From: Dasyornis broadbenti
Lineage: Eukaryota; Chordata; Aves; Passeriformes; Dasyornithidae
NCBI GenBank assembly: GCA_013397935.1
Contig: VZRN01002233.1
Coordinates: 62,001 to 126,000, forward strand
Length of the DNA stretch: 64,000 nucleotides
Direction: 5' to 3'
A program made the position numbers and the translations under genes. The notes beneath the pieces were generated by a model that was not told the DNA's origin, made no database searches, and worked only from the letters and a program-made list of their open reading frames with translations. Positions 34,363-47,580 of this stretch are shown piece by piece; within the stretch, counting starts at the first letter, position 1; each line of letters begins with the position of its first letter.

Positions 34363-37300
34363 GCTACCCGGCTTTTTTGTGCCCTGGTACCGGAGGTGCT
34401 GGCGCCGTGAGTGCCCACAGTCACACTTTTCTGCCCTGAGCCAGCCCGCGGTGCCCGCTCTGCTCCGTGGGCTCCTTCACGGGGGCTGCTCGTGGGGTCT
34501 GTGCTCCAGAAGCTCCCGCAGCCCAGCTCGCAGTGAGGCAGCCGTTCATGGCCCGCAGCTCTGAGCGTGCCAGGCTCTTGTCCGAGCTCTGATTTCCTCT
34601 ACAAACACCCCCTTACCTTCGTGGCTCCCGAGATGAGCACAGCAGGCAGGAGTTTATACTCTTCAGGACACGGTTTTCTCCCCTAAAGCAGTGGGTGTGG
34701 GTGTGGGGGTCCCCTGCTGCTGCCCCCGGCACAGGGCACATGGTGACACAGAGGCAACGGGTTGTTCCCTATTTGGAATTACCTTGTGAGCTGTGTTAAC
34801 AGCTTAGCTGCTAACTAAGACTAGATCTCTGGTAGTAATAAAAGCAGTCCCTTGGTGGGTGGGTTTTGGCATTTCATCTCGATTCCAAAATGAATAATTT
34901 ATACAAGGCTTTATTGGAGCCCAGAGTTATACAATAAATGTTCCATGCAAACACGCTCACATATTTCAATGTTAATATCTCTCCAGTGAATTTGCCTGGC
35001 AGGCCAAGCCAGGCTGGGATTGCCACATTGCTTATTTACGTAAAATATCATAATCTCACTTTTATTTGCATTTCTGAAGTGCCATTAGGGTGATTTGGAA
35101 CATATGAGCCCAGCCAGTCGATCTCAGCTGCAGCTCCTGGGCCAGGGTAGGAATGACTTTCAGGCCTCCATGGCCAAGAGTAGGAGTGGGTTTTGGCAAG
35201 CTGGTGCTGCGGGGAGGCAAAACCCACGGGGTGAACGTCAGGACACAGGGGATAAGCATTTGGGGGTTTTTAGGGGTGATATGTGTGCATGGGCTGAGCA
35301 GATGGAGATGGGAACAGCGTGTGTCACTGGGGGCTGCTGCTTGAGCCTCCTCCTGTCCTGCTTTGGGGAGTGAAGCCTTAAAGGCAGCTTAAATCCACGG
35401 CAGTTCTTGCAAGGGAAGGGTGGCAGCTTCCAGCAGCAATGGGCTGCAAGCCCACCCCTCCCCACACCAGCTCTTGAGGGATTTCTTCCTTTCTCAGTGA
35501 GGTGAAATAGTACCCATCTCCAATGATTTCATTGCTTAAAACCCAGTTGTAACCCCCAGAGACTAATTACCTTCTCCCTGCATTTGCATCGTTTACATTC
35601 AAGTCAGTTTAAGGGATGTGTCATATTTTGCAAGGAGATGAGAAACTTGGAGGCAAAAATCTTCTCAGAAGCAAAGGGCTCGAGAGGAAGATGTGGGAAC
35701 AGGCAAATTGTGAGTGCAGCCGTTCTGTGAGGGCTTCCACCCTCTCTCCCGTCAGGACAGGCACGGGGGATTGGAGGACGGTGAGTGTCCCTCAGACGAG
35801 CCCTTGCCACTGTTGCAACCGCAGAGGAGGATTCTCCAGCGGGAGCGGAGGCGTGCGGCGTGTGCTCCTCCGCATCCCTCGGCAGGAGCTGACAAGCACC
35901 AGCCTGGCGGTGCGGTGCCTGTCTGATCCCAGCTGTCTGGCTCCCGCATGGAGCTGTGCTCACAGAACACAGGAGGCTTTAAGACAGGCAGAGATTATTT
36001 CCAAGTTGCTGCTCTGTGCTCTGCTGCTCTTGGCCACACTGGCTGCTGCTGGGGCTCTCTGGCGTTCCCTGCAAAACGGGGGTCTCGTCTGAGCTCAGGG
36101 ATGTGCAGCCACAGGGTGATGGGGAGGAGGGGACAGTCCCCCCAGCCAGGACAGCTACGGGCACGACCTCTACTCTGTTCTGTTCCAAGGCAGGACACGG
36201 CAAGGATTCTCCAGGTATCTGTGCCTGCCATTCAAACCTCCAAACTTCCTCTGTTGTCATCTGTTTTCTTCTGTCTCTGCAAATTCCACCAGGAGCCGAT
36301 GATCCAGCTCAGAGCTTTCCTTGCTCATGGAGTGAGGGCTCTGCAGAGCCAAAGTGGCAGAACTGTCCCCTGCTGTGCCCAGCCGGGTGACCAGCACTCC
36401 CCTGGAACACAGCAGCTCCGCTCCTCCTGGCTATTGTGGCTCTGGGGAACAGGAACTTAAAATGTCATGGGTGAGCTTGATGGGAGAGAGTCCAATGAAA
36501 AGCAGTAACGGTTGTTTGAGCAAATTAATTGAATTTATTTGACAAATACTTGCAGATCCAGGGAGCAAGTGCACACATACCTGGAAGAATTGCTTCAAAG
36601 AAAGCCTATTGTGCTGCTGCCGCTTGTTCTGCTTCTTTTTCATTTTTTTTTTTCTCTCGGAACTGCTCTGAGCCGGAGAGCCAGTGACAGAGGAGTGCAT
36701 TTCATCCACAGCCAACCCAGCGGCACACGGCCTATTCCGGAGGATCTCCACAGGCCATCATTGTCTGGCCCTGCCGCTGTCTGGGCAAATTTAGCACATA
36801 GCCAGTGGGCTGCTTTAATAGGAGTGCTGTGATTTCAGGGGAGCTGGAAATTTATATTCCCCTGTAATTGCCACAGCACACCTTAGTGCTGCCACTGTAG
36901 CAGGAAAATGGCTCTCCCCAGTGCATCGGGGACTCGGCAGAGATGCTGGCACAAACAGGATAATGAATGCTAAGGTGCCTCGCGTGTTGCACAGACTGAG
37001 CTTAAATATTGAACGAGTAGCATTCCTGAAAAAGCCACATCCCTTCCTTAGAGAGGGGCAGAACATTATCTTAAACCTAGGGAACATTTTGCCCTCTGCA
37101 CACTGGGATTTGCACTGGGATCTCACTTCAGCGATAATGGGATTTGAGAGTTTGGAACACATCTTAATGCACTGCATCCGTCATATCTCTTGTCTAAGTA
37201 AAATGAGTTTGAATTTTTTATTTTAATTGCAGACTTGTGATCTGGAATAGACATCCTTGTACTGAAAAATATCCGCTTTTAGATCCACTCCTGGAGGCAT

Positions 37301-37532
37301 ACAACGACACAGGCACCCTGTATCAGGCACTGCCTGTCAGAGCACAGCTGGATCCCGGCAGTGGGCACAGCTCCGCAGGCGCTCCAGCCAGGCGGAACAG
37401 CTCAGGAAAGCCTCATGGCTCAGGAATGGCTTCCCTTCTCTAGACAAGCACATTCAAGCAGGACTTTTTGTGCCATGACTGACTATGGAGCTTGGAACAG
37501 CATTCTCAGAGCCCAACCGACCCCAGTTCAGA

Positions 37533-37960
37533 TGGATCACAGAATCCCTGGATGGTTTGGGTTGGAAGGTCATCTTGTTCCAACACGCTGATGTGGGCAG
37601 GGACACTTTCCACTAGACCACGTTGCTCCAAGCCCTGCCCAACCTGGCCTTGGACACTTCCAGGGATGGGGCAGTCACAGCTTCTCTGGGCAACCTGTGC
37701 CAGGGCCTTACCACCCTTAAAGGGAAGAATTTTTTCTTAATATCCAACCTAACCCTGCTCTCTATCAGTGTGAAGCCATTCCCCATTTGTGCTGTCACTC
37801 CGGGCCCTTGTAAACAGTCTTTCTCCATCTTTCTTGTCAGCTCCCTTCAGGTTCTGGAAGGCTGTAATGAGGTCACCCTGAAGCCTTTTCTTTCCCAGGC
37901 TGAGCAATCCCAATTCTCTCAGCCTTTCCTCATAGGAGAGGTGCTCCATCCCCAGAGGGG
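37533..37960 (-). mobile_element. CR1 LINE 3' fragment, about 430 bp
   Basis: GATCACAGAATCCCTGGATGG and 'GGTTTGGGTTGGAAGG' open the copy. They are followed by the antisense CR1 wording through 'GAAGAATTTTTTCTTAATATCC', 'TGAGGTCACCCTGAAGCC' and 'CTCAGCCTTTCCTCATAGG'. This is one of the longest copies in the window and may extend to about 38120 in weaker form. Confidence 0.92.
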
Positions 37961-40900
37961 AGCAGTTAAGCTGCTGCAGGCTGAATGGCACCAAGCCTGG
38001 GGATTCCTCATCCTAGGCCAACCCCCAGCCAGCTGGATGATGTTGGACAATTCCTCATATCCCTTAGGATCACGCTACCCTGGCCTCAAGAGTGAGCTCA
38101 GGGGTCTGGCTGTTGCTGGTGCCCTATGAGAGTCCTTAAAGCCGCTGCTCTACTGGAATAAGAAGTTATCTCTAACCCTGTAGGGATTTGGCAAAGATGT
38201 TGGCACAAAAATAGTTTGTAATGAGCTTTAAGACATATTAATGAAGAGAAGTATAATAATTATTACCAAGTTCAATTACAGCCCTTGGATTACAAATATT
38301 CTCCCACAATCCCTCAAGAAAGCAATGCATCTTGTCTCTGCAATTAAATAAACTGCGTATCAAGGGGAGGGAAGAGGATTAAACTATAGAAGAAAGAATT
38401 GCTTCAACTTGACTGTGGTGGCCCCTCTCCTCCTCCCGCCCAGCTCTCCCTGCTTTGAGAAGAAGAATCCTCACTCAGCACAGCCCAATGGTGATAAAAT
38501 ATTCCTTGAGAAACTGGTGGTTGGCTTCCTTCCAAAGTCTCTGGCATCTGTAATGCAGCAGTTGCCATGCTAGTGGAATCTAATAAACTCCTGTCTGCAG
38601 TATTTATGGAAGTGCACACCTGTACAGTTCTGCTTCCCAAAGATGCAACCTAGGCACTCCTTCAGGAGTTTTTCCTTCCGTGGTTAGTGAGCGTGGAGAC
38701 AAAACCGAGGGATGTGCCTGCTCCCTGTGCAGAAATGTGACCGAAAGCACGAAGCACTGGGAACGGCAGAGCTGCAAATGCAGAGCATTGCCGCGGGTCA
38801 AGTGCGGGGAAGCTGCACACGGAGTGAGGGAAACTTGACCTCAGCAACACAGTGGGAACGTCAGCAGTGGTAAAAACAATTCTATCCCCAGAGAACAATG
38901 CAATCCAGAGGCTACTCCAACCTTCTGACTTCTTGGTTGGAGCAGTTTATCTCTGGGGAGCTTAGAATAGAGGAATAGCCAGTGCTCAGCTGTGTGTGAG
39001 CAACAAGGGGCACTGCACTGCTTTCCCTCGCCAGAAGAAATCCATTACAGAGAGGATCACCCTGCCATGGATGCTGGCTGGCACAGGGCCAGGCTCACTT
39101 CCAGGGCCAGAGCAGCTCTGCTGGCTCTGATGCTGGTGGAGAAAAGCCTGGCAGGTGTCTGGCAGGTGGGATGGGCCGTCTGCAGATGGGACAGGAGGTC
39201 TGGGAGGTGGGACAGGAGATTCACAGATGACAGTGCTGCTGCCTCAGGCCCCTGGAGCAGCACAGGATGCTCCAAGCTGTCCAGAGCAGGGGTTAGTGCT
39301 CTCTCTCTTTCCCCTAAAATCTATCCTGAAGCACTTCTGATATCAAAATGCACTGAGTTAAGCACAAGAGCAGAAGTCTCTTGGTGACATGGCTGGGTTT
39401 TGGCAGAACATAAAGAAGCAATGACAAACCTTGGCATATGGATGGCCATGGAAAATGTACCAGTCGTGCACAGGTAAGTTACCCACTGCCTTCCTGGGCA
39501 CTGCCTAGGAACTTGGTTTCCTTCTTTTCCTATTAAGCAGGTTAACAAAAGCACAGACACACAGTGTAGCAGTTTCCCCTTAAACACTGCTATTGTCTGC
39601 AGATGAAGCAGAGCCAACGCTTGTTTCAATTTCCTCAGAACCCTCTCTCTGAATGGGTTTCTTGCGCACCTGATTGTTGTTCAATCTCTCCTGCCCAACC
39701 TGGTGTACACATGGTTCCGGGGCTCGCTTTTGATCACGCTGGCTGCAGGACACTTGTTCCTCCTGTGAACCCTGCTCCTTTGTTCCTGCGAGTGTGCCAC
39801 CCACAGGGAAACCTTTGTCCAAATAATCTCAGATTCCCCGAAGAGCGAGAGCTGCCAGCTTTGCTTTCTAGTTGAAGTGACAGCAAGGAACATATAGATT
39901 TATTCTTCTATTCACTGGTGGCTTTCTATTCGTGTGTTCTCGCATCAAATCAAAGTGTCAAAACAACATCCCCGGCATGCCAGCGGCGGCTCCTGCCCAC
40001 CAGACGGACATGTGAGGAGCAGGTATTTTTAACTGAAAAGGATAACCAGCAAGGGTTGTGCAGTGAAGAAAATGACCCAAGACAATGGTAAGAAACCAAG
40101 GCACTTCTACTGGAACCCAGGAGGATTGAGATTACACCCGTCACCCCTCTGCCCTGGGAAGAGGCACAGAAAGGGACAGGAAGATGTGGCAGTGAAGTTT
40201 CTGGCTCCGTGACAGCATTATTAGAACACTCCAAGCCCTAAACCCTCTTCCTGGGTGGTTTTTAATTCTGACTCTGTGCTAAGCATTAAGCACTATCAGT
40301 GCATGCAGAAAAGAGCCCTAGAAATGTGCTGCTTGAGCAGGAGTGCCCAGCTGAAGTCTTTCTCCGCTTACATGATTAATCTGTCTCTGAAGAGCAGCTA
40401 TTACACACTGGGACGGTGTCTGGACAGTTGTGTGACATCTTCTGTACAGAATGCGAGCGGTGCAGACGACAAAGGCACGCAGCCGGCCCGTGGAGAGGTG
40501 GGAGATGACTCAGAGCTGTGGCATCGTGTAATGGAGCTGCTCCTGGAAAACCTGCTTCAAAGGAGTCGGGACACAGGAGATCAGCAGCGATGCTTGATGG
40601 AGGCAATACCTGATGTAGGAAGTATTTAAGCAGATTGTAATGAGGATGCGGGTTCATTACCAGAGCCTCCCAGGGCTGATAACGGAATCGCTCCTGTTAC
40701 ACTGCAGTCCCCAGTCAGAAGGAATGCGTAACAGCTCGGCGCTCTGGGCCACTGGAGCCGCTGTCCTAGCGTGATTCCTACCAATGGAACAATATTGCTT
40801 GCTGTTGCATGAACAGAACATGTCTCCTCTGATTGTTTTTTCCTGCTCTTTTGAAGATAGATGCTGTCTGAGGATCCCCACTGGTAGAAGGTCCTCTCCG

Positions 40901-42989
40901 AGGTGCAGTTACAGCTCTTTACATGTAACCTCTGGCACTGGGAACCAGTGGTAAAAAGAAATAAATCCAAGTGGGGATCTTTTGGCATGGAGTTCGTTCC
41001 AGTTCTGGAAGAAGTCATGAGAGTGGACAAGAGACTGACCTCAATAGCCTATTCCACGGCCCTGCTCCAGGGTGCTTCAACAGTAATTATCCTTTTTTAA
41101 TTCAGGGAGCTACTGAACTGTGATGAGATTCCTGGAGAGGCTTACACTCCCCCTCCTGTAGGATACCAGGGAAAGAGACACCTCTTCAGGAAAATGCTGA
41201 TGACTTCTTGCTCTGCAAAGAAAATGCCACCTGGCCCAGCTGCCTTCTCCATCTCAGGTGCTTATCCTTGGGCATGTGCCTTTGCTTGGACCAGCTCTGT
41301 CCTGGGAGATTTCATCTGCCTGGAAATTGGTGACTCTTAAATGCCAAGAATTAAATTGTTGGAGGGTTTTAAACTTTACATATGGAATTGTTGCAAGACA
41401 AGTGACAGAAAGTGAGCAAGAGTTAATTATGTGACAGGGAAGGAAAGTGCCACTGTGCAGCAATCCTTTCAAAGGCAAACAGAAATATTTATAGACTCAG
41501 GACTGCGCAACTTGCCACACTCTGACTCGAGCTGTACTACTGATTCACTGGGCAGCACTTTCGGATGGGGCTCTGGTGTGGGCCACAGCTCTGCTGAAAG
41601 GTAGGTCTCACCTCAAGCTGCGTTCAGAGGCAAGTGCTAATGAGAGAAAATCTGGTAGGATTTTGTCAAATCAGAGTTTAAAAACATCCTGGTGATATCC
41701 TCTTTACAGTCCCTCAGTGGATTTCCCTTTCTGCATGGCTGGCAGAGCGGCTGTGAGAGCTTGCCGAGGCAACTCCAGCCCACACTACACCACCAGCTCT
41801 GCAGGGACAATGCTCTGGCCCCTCCAGATTTGGGGCACACACATAGCTTGTGCAGGTGACCATTTCTTGGGTGATTCCCCACCACACTAGAAATGCTTCT
41901 GCTCCATTCTGCCTTCAAAGCAGATCTGCAAAGCACAGGAGCTGGGAGAGGAGACAAACACCATCCCGAGAGTTTGCATATGTCGAGAGACTTCAAACCG
42001 GATCAACATCTGCGAGCAGCCACCCCGCAGTCACCCTGCTGTGGGATGCTCCCTGCCTGCCCATGCTGCTCCCAAAGGGTTATCCCGTGCAGGGCCACCC
42101 TTGGTGGGCACAACCTCGGCTGTGTGCCCTCCCACAGCTCCAGGCCTGGCCCGGGCTATTGTCGCTATTTTCAGGGACTGACTAATCCTGATGGGAGCAG
42201 GAAGAATCTGCTGCTACCTGCAGAGGACAAAGGGAAGGAGATAATTCATTCCCATCCCCAAAGCAATCCCTGCAGGCAGGTTTTGAGTCAGGTTTCCAAT
42301 CATCTGCCTTTGGAGACCACCAAGCAGGCTTTAAAGAATTCTTTATATTTTTAGCAGTAACATAATAGTGGTGGAAATGTAATAAAATTCACCATCAAAT
42401 ATTTATCCCATTACATTGGCTTAAGTAATTTAAGATGCTGAAATCAACATGGTGGGTTTATATTTAATGAGCCTTGTGTAAAACAGCCACTTCCATCCTT
42501 GTCAGGTGTGTAGAGGAGACACTTGCATTCACTCAAAGAATTTTTATCTCCCGAAAGATATGGTGTTAAATAATGTACAACACTCACCAAAATGTTACCT
42601 GTCACTGGTGGAGAATCAGGCTGGGGCTGGGTGAGCCTGATCTTCTCTGGCATGTAGGACAAAGGAAGGGCATTTTTAAAATTATTATTATTTTAAATCT
42701 AACTAAGCAAATTATGCTGAGAGCAGCCTGGGCTCAGCTTTTGGATGGAGTTCAGCCTTGCTGAGTGTGGTGTTCCCAGCTTATCCCTCTGACAGCTGGG
42801 CAGGGTGGCAATGCCAGGACCAGGCTCAGCTACCTGCGGCCAGGGGTGGCTGAAGGAAACAGGGAGAAGCTGTTTGTTCCTGAGATTCCCCATGCCATTG
42901 GGAGCAGCACATTCAGAGCTGCTGAACACAACTGCCCCAGCTCCCTGGGGTCCCCAGCAAAACAACCAGGCAAAAACTGGGCATCTCTC
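37961..42989. other. Intergenic sequence, no gene recognised
   Basis: No coding or RNA gene recognised. A GGTGGGACAGGAG-type local repeat lies near 39160-39225. A unique block at about 40620-40880 has enhancer-like texture, and AT-rich sequence lies around 42340-42460. Confidence 0.6.
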
Positions 42990-43383
42990 CCATGGAGACA
43001 GGCTGGGAGAGCTGTGGTATCCAGCCTGGAGAACAGGAGGTTCTGGGGAGACCTTAAAGCGCATTCCCGTGCCTAAAGGGGCTCCAGGAGAGCTGGAGAG
43101 GACAATGTACAAGGGCATGGAGTGACAGGACAACGGGGGATGGCTTTAAACTAAAAGAGCGGAAATATAGATTAGATTTTAGGGAGAAATTCTTCCCTGT
43201 GAGGGTGGTAAGGCCCTGGCACAGGTGCCCAGAGAAGCTGTGGCTGCCCCATCCCTGGAAGAGTCCAAAGCCAGGTTGGACAGGGCTTGGAGCCACCTGG
43301 GATACTGGAAGGTGTCCCTGCCCAGGGAGAGGGTGGGACTGGAAAAGCTTTAACATCCCTTCCAACACAAACGATCCTGTGAT
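42990..43383 (+). mobile_element. CR1 LINE 3' fragment, sense orientation
   Basis: It reads in CR1 sense: 'CAGCCTGGAGAACAGGAGG', 'GGCTTTAAACTAAAAGAG', 'GGGAGAAATTCTTCCCTGTG', 'CCCAGAGAAGCTGTGGCTGC'. It closes with 'CTTCCAACACAAACGATCC' and TGTGAT. The 5' side is truncated. Confidence 0.92.
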
Positions 43384-43711
43384 CCCCTGGTTTGCAGTCC
43401 TGGCAGGAGAGCAGAAAGGCGGTGTGGGGGCTGAGTCTCTCCCACGAGTTCCGGAGAGAACTCCTCGTCCCTCCGTGCCCGCCCGTGTCGCTCATCCTGC
43501 CGTGCCCCTGTGTCCGGCCGTGTCCCCTATCTCGCCAGGTCCCCCCTCATCTCCCCGTGCACCCCATCCTGCGTGTCCCCCCATGTCCCCTGTGTCCCCC
43601 GTCCCCCCGAGTCCACGCGCGGCGCGACCGCACCGCCGGTCTCACACTGACCCCCAGCGTCGGGCGGCGGCTGAGCCCGAGCTGCTGCCCCGGCCCGGGA
43701 GTTCGATGGGA

Positions 43712-43739
43712 ATTAAACCCTAATTAAACCCTAATTAAA
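43712..43739. repeat. 11-bp tandem, 2.5 copies
   Basis: ATTAAACCCTA is repeated perfectly twice (43712-43722, 43723-43733) with a partial third copy. Each junction makes a TAATTAAA homeodomain-type word. Confidence 0.9.
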
Positions 43740-43797
43740 GCCTGTAGCAAAGCGACATGATAAAGCGGGAAGCGGAGGGGCGGGAGCGCCTGTTCCC

Positions 43798-43820
43798 ACG
43801 GCTGCAGTTACTGCAGCCGT
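43798..43820. promoter_or_regulatory. Perfect 10-bp-arm dyad with 3-bp spacer
   Basis: Arm ACGGCTGCAG (43798-43807), spacer TTA, then the exact reverse complement (43811-43820). It could be a protein-binding dyad or form a hairpin in RNA. No family-specific assignment is made. Confidence 0.6.
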
Positions 43821-44774
43821 TAAATTGAGCCAGGAAAAGGTTTCTGTAGCTGATGCCTTTTAACAGCGAGGCCAAGTTGCCAGTAAATCATTAAACCCAT
43901 GTAATCAGTCTCCTGGAGCAAAGGTAAGGATTTGGTTCCAGTGAGATGCTTTGTGCTGGGAGAGATTTACTTGAGGTTTGTGAAACGCTTTAAAAATCAA
44001 TACGCCAGGAGCAATGAGGGGCTTAAGGAGGGCAGGAGACCCGGGGCAGGTGGAGTGCCTGGAATTCAGTGGGCAGTGTTTGGAGGTGCCTTGGGAAAGA
44101 TTAGCCAGGTCAACATTAGAGATTGTTATGGGAAGTGAGAATGTGCATCAACAGCAGCGGGACAAAACCATCGGCAGCAGGACTCCAGGCAAGGGTTTGG
44201 GAAAGGGTTCTGGCAGGGCTCCAGGGTCTCCTGCTGTACCCATCACAGGAAGCCCAATGTCAAACAGCCCCTCAGACAGGTACTACAACTCCCAAACCAG
44301 GGCTGGGTTGTCTGCACTCGCTGTTCTCAGATGTGCCTTATGGTTTGCCATTAACGAATGTCACAGGTTTCCTCTTTGTTGCTCTTTCTCACAAAGCCCA
44401 CGTACAGCCTCTGTTGTGTTAATTAATTTCTTCAGATACTGCCTTTCCACATTTGGTCCTTGATAAGACACTTGCAAGAAATCCAAAATAAGACTCAAAG
44501 AGATTTCTCACATGGCAAGCATAAAGTTTCATTATGTACCATAATTTCCCTGTGATTTCTGTGTCAGGGCTCTCCAGCTCCTGATGTGAGCACCCCTCTG
44601 TGATGGAAATGAGAGGTTTATTCCATTTGAGTGGTGCAAAGGTCTTCAGGGCAGCGGTGCTCAGGGCAGCTGCATCGCAGGGCTGCAGACCCTTGTGAAT
44701 ACTCAGCTCTAGATGGGGTATCGACTCCCAGAAAATCTCCCAGGAGACAGTACCCAAAACTGACAGTTCATCAT

Positions 44775-44895
44775 CATGGAATCACAGAATGGTTTGGCTT
44801 TGAAGGGACCTTAAAGATCATCCAGTTCCAACCCCCTGCCATGGGCAGGGACACCCTCCATAGACCAGGTTACTCAGAGCCCCAGCCAGCCTCAA
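44775..44895 (-). mobile_element. CR1 LINE 3' fragment, 120 bp
   Basis: GGAATCACAGAATGGTTTGG, 'AAGGGACCTTAAAGATCATC' and 'CCAACCCCCTGCCATGGGC' match the CR1 3' end in antisense, close to consensus, so it is probably relatively young. Confidence 0.93.
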
Positions 44896-47164
44896 TGCTC
44901 ACCAGCATCACCTAAGCTGGCACAACAACACCATGTGATGGAAGGGAACAGCAGCTAAACACTTTTTCCTTAAAATCTTGAGCCCAAGACAAACTCTTCC
45001 TGCTGAGCGGGCAGAGGAGGCAGCCAGAATGATGCAGCAGGGAAAGAGGCTCCCAGTCCTGGTTATTGGGAAGTAGATCTTCCTCCTGCTTTCTCCCCAG
45101 AAGAATTCAGCCACTTGAACCCACCCCACCTTTCCCACGGCAGAAAAAGGCCAGTCAGTGCTCCTGCCGGATGGCTGTTCAGTTTGACAGACCTCACATT
45201 CAACAGTTAACAGCCAGCGTGTTTACAGGCAACATTTTTTTTGGCTGCTGTCCCTGGCATGTCACTCATGTTTAGCCAAATGAACTGGGAGGATTATAAC
45301 AGACAGGGACACTGGTGCAAGTGACAGGCGCAGAGACAAGTGCTGCAAGAAGCTCATTTACACATCGAGTTTCACAGCCTGGCTCTCCCTTCCTGCTCCA
45401 TAAGCTCATCAGCTGCTGCTGCAGAGCCGCCAGTTTTCACAGGAATGACAGAACTCAAAACCCCTTTTTAAATTTTTTTTCTTCCCTGGCTGCTTAGACA
45501 ACAGATTCTAATATAACCCATTTTTTAATATTGAGAATGAGCCCCCTTTTATGTGGAAATGTGGGTTTAATGTAAATAGCTCGTGCTGCTCTGATTCCCT
45601 CTAAGAGCTGTTGGCTGTTGGCAGTCCCCCTGTCGCCTTTCAAGTCACTTGGGAGTCACTGCTGCTGAGATGGGGATGGATCTCAAAGGGATCCGCAGTC
45701 TCTCCCGGGTGCCTCCTGTGCTATGTGACAGTTTTTATCTCGGCCATATTTCAGAAAATTCCTCAACATCTGCGGCTGCGAAATTATCACCACCTGCCCC
45801 CAAAACAACGTGGTTGGAGGGGAGAATAGGACGAGCGTGACACAAGAGCTCTGGAGGGAGCCCTGCTATCCCAGCTCCATCTAAGCTGCTGTGTCCTTTG
45901 CAAGTGTCCAAGGGCACCCCACAGAGCCTCAGGTACTTGTAGTTGTGTATCTCACCCCACGCCAGGTCACCGAAGGTCATGGGACTGCTCAGGGCTTTGC
46001 CACCTCATCCTCAGTGCTCAGTCATGTCAGTTTTCCAAAAGCAGCAAAAACAACAAGAATCATACAGTGTTGTGAAAAGTATTTATTAGAATTGTCAACG
46101 TTAAATTTTCCTTACTATTTTCAGTTTGTTGTGGAAATTAAAACAAGAACCACGTTTTCCAGCTGCAGAAATGCTGCTTTTCAGCCAGTTTTAGTCTGTG
46201 GCTGTTTACAAGACAGTATAAGTTTTCACTGCCTAATAAAAACAATCATCTGTATTCCATGGCTGCAAGCAACAACACTGTGAGAGAGTGGAGCAAGTTG
46301 AGGAGGTTTTGGAGAAGAATATGAATTATCTCACCCGGAGAACAAAGCACAGACGGACCCTGAGCACCGAGGGAAATTGCACAACAACATGCAGGCGAGT
46401 CTCGAAACCTGCACAGTTTAACTGGGGGATTTTATACTTTTGAGAAAAAATGTATTTCTTGAATATCCCCATAGGTACAGTCTTGCCACTTATTTCTGCG
46501 ATTTAAATTGTTGCTTCTGTTTTTTAAGGCCAGGATGAACGGACAAGCATTTAATCAGCCAAGTTGGATGGAGGAGCACAGGTACCACTGAGGCTCGTGG
46601 GACGACTCTGCAATGAGCAAGAACATTAAAGGCTGCTATAAAGAAACAAGCTCCTGTGCCCTCAGATGGACAGAATTATAAAAATCCCCACATTGTCCCC
46701 AAAGCACTGAATTAACCGGAGAAGGAGCTGTGTTTAATGTGATGGATGGAGCCCGCGGGCCCCATTGCGGGTATGCGGCCGTCAGGGCACTGGTACCTGC
46801 CATCGCTCCCTGCAGCACCTCCCTGGGAACATCAGACAGGATAATTACGTACTTAAATCTGGGTGCTTTACTACACAGAAATTCATCTGCTACCCTCAGA
46901 GTCCTTGAAGTTAAAGAGGGATTTGAGTTACTGACATAATTTGTTCCCTGAGGGCTGTGGAAACCAGAGAGAGGCACATCTGAATAATAACTCTCCGACC
47001 ACGTCTTGAATGGGAGTGAGCGCTGCTCCAGAATGAGACACAATGGGAAGCAAAAGATTTCAAATGTTTATAAGCTACACAGTGCCCAGGCAGGATGGGG
47101 TTGGGTTTTTCCCCAGTCAGCAGCCCTGAGGGAGGTCAGGAAGGTCCCTTCAGATATTGGAATT

Positions 47165-47510
47165 TCAGCCTTCCAAGAGCTGAAGGGAACCTACATGAAA
47201 GATGGGGCAAGACAAGTTACAAGAGTATGTATGTAGTGACAGGACAAGGAGAATGGGTTCAAACTGATAGAGGGGAGGTTCAGATTGGATATGGGGAAGA
47301 AATTCCTGCCTGTGAGGGTGGTAAGGCCCTGGAACAGGTTGCCCAGAGAAGCTGTGGCTGCCTCAGCCTTGGAAGTGTCCAAGGCCAGGTTGGATAGGGC
47401 TTGGAGCAACCTGGTCTATTGAAGGTGTCTCTGCCCATGGCAGGGGGTTGGAATGAGATGATCTTCAAGGTCTCTTCCAATGCACCCCATTCTGTGATTC
47501 TGTGATCTGT
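47165..47510 (+). mobile_element. CR1 LINE 3' fragment, sense orientation
   Basis: Sense CR1 wording runs from 'TTCCAAGAGCTGAAGGG' through 'GTGAGGGTGGTAAGGCCCTG', 'CAACCTGGTCTATTGAAGG' and 'CCATGGCAGGGGGTTGG'. It ends with the diagnostic tandem ATTCTGTG octamers at about 47490-47507. It sits about 70 bases upstream of the C1orf174 VNTR. Confidence 0.95.
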
Positions 47511-47580
47511 GACGAGCTGCTTTGGGCTCACTTTGCCAAAGCTTCTGTTAAAGTGATGCTGCCTGTGGTCCAAGCTAGGG

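Larger units (their letters stand above)
27346..37532. other. Intergenic sequence, no gene recognised
   Basis: The longest gap-free frames of the desert lie here but carry no recognisable domain. Named contents: a GGA/GAG purine tract (30145-30221), an AGGATC hexamer array (34171-34244), a perfect X-box palindrome (34347-34362), and A- or T-rich runs at about 33361-33379 and 36637-36652. There are AT-rich unique blocks around 29020-29360, 31270-31720 and 34770-35080. Confidence 0.6.
43440..43925 (+). promoter_or_regulatory. CpG-rich segment, dyad and donor-like site: candidate non-coding RNA promoter and first exon
   Basis: A C-rich tract with GTCCCC reiterations (about 43480-43615) passes into CpG-dense sequence (CACGCGCGGCGCGACCGC). 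Next come an 11-base ATTAAACCCTA tandem (43712-43733), a GGGGCGGG box near 43777 and a hairpin dyad at 43798-43820. AAAG followed by GTAAGG at 43924 is a strong splice donor. Together these suggest an unannotated transcript start on the plus strand. This is inference; no coding exon is linked to it. Confidence 0.3.
43384..47164. other. Intergenic sequence with an orphan CpG-rich segment, no gene recognised
   Basis: The first 400 bases are CpG- and C-rich (described separately). The rest is ordinary unique DNA with one CR1 fragment at 44775-44895 and an AT-rich block at about 46380-46720. No coding exon was recognised. Confidence 0.6.
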
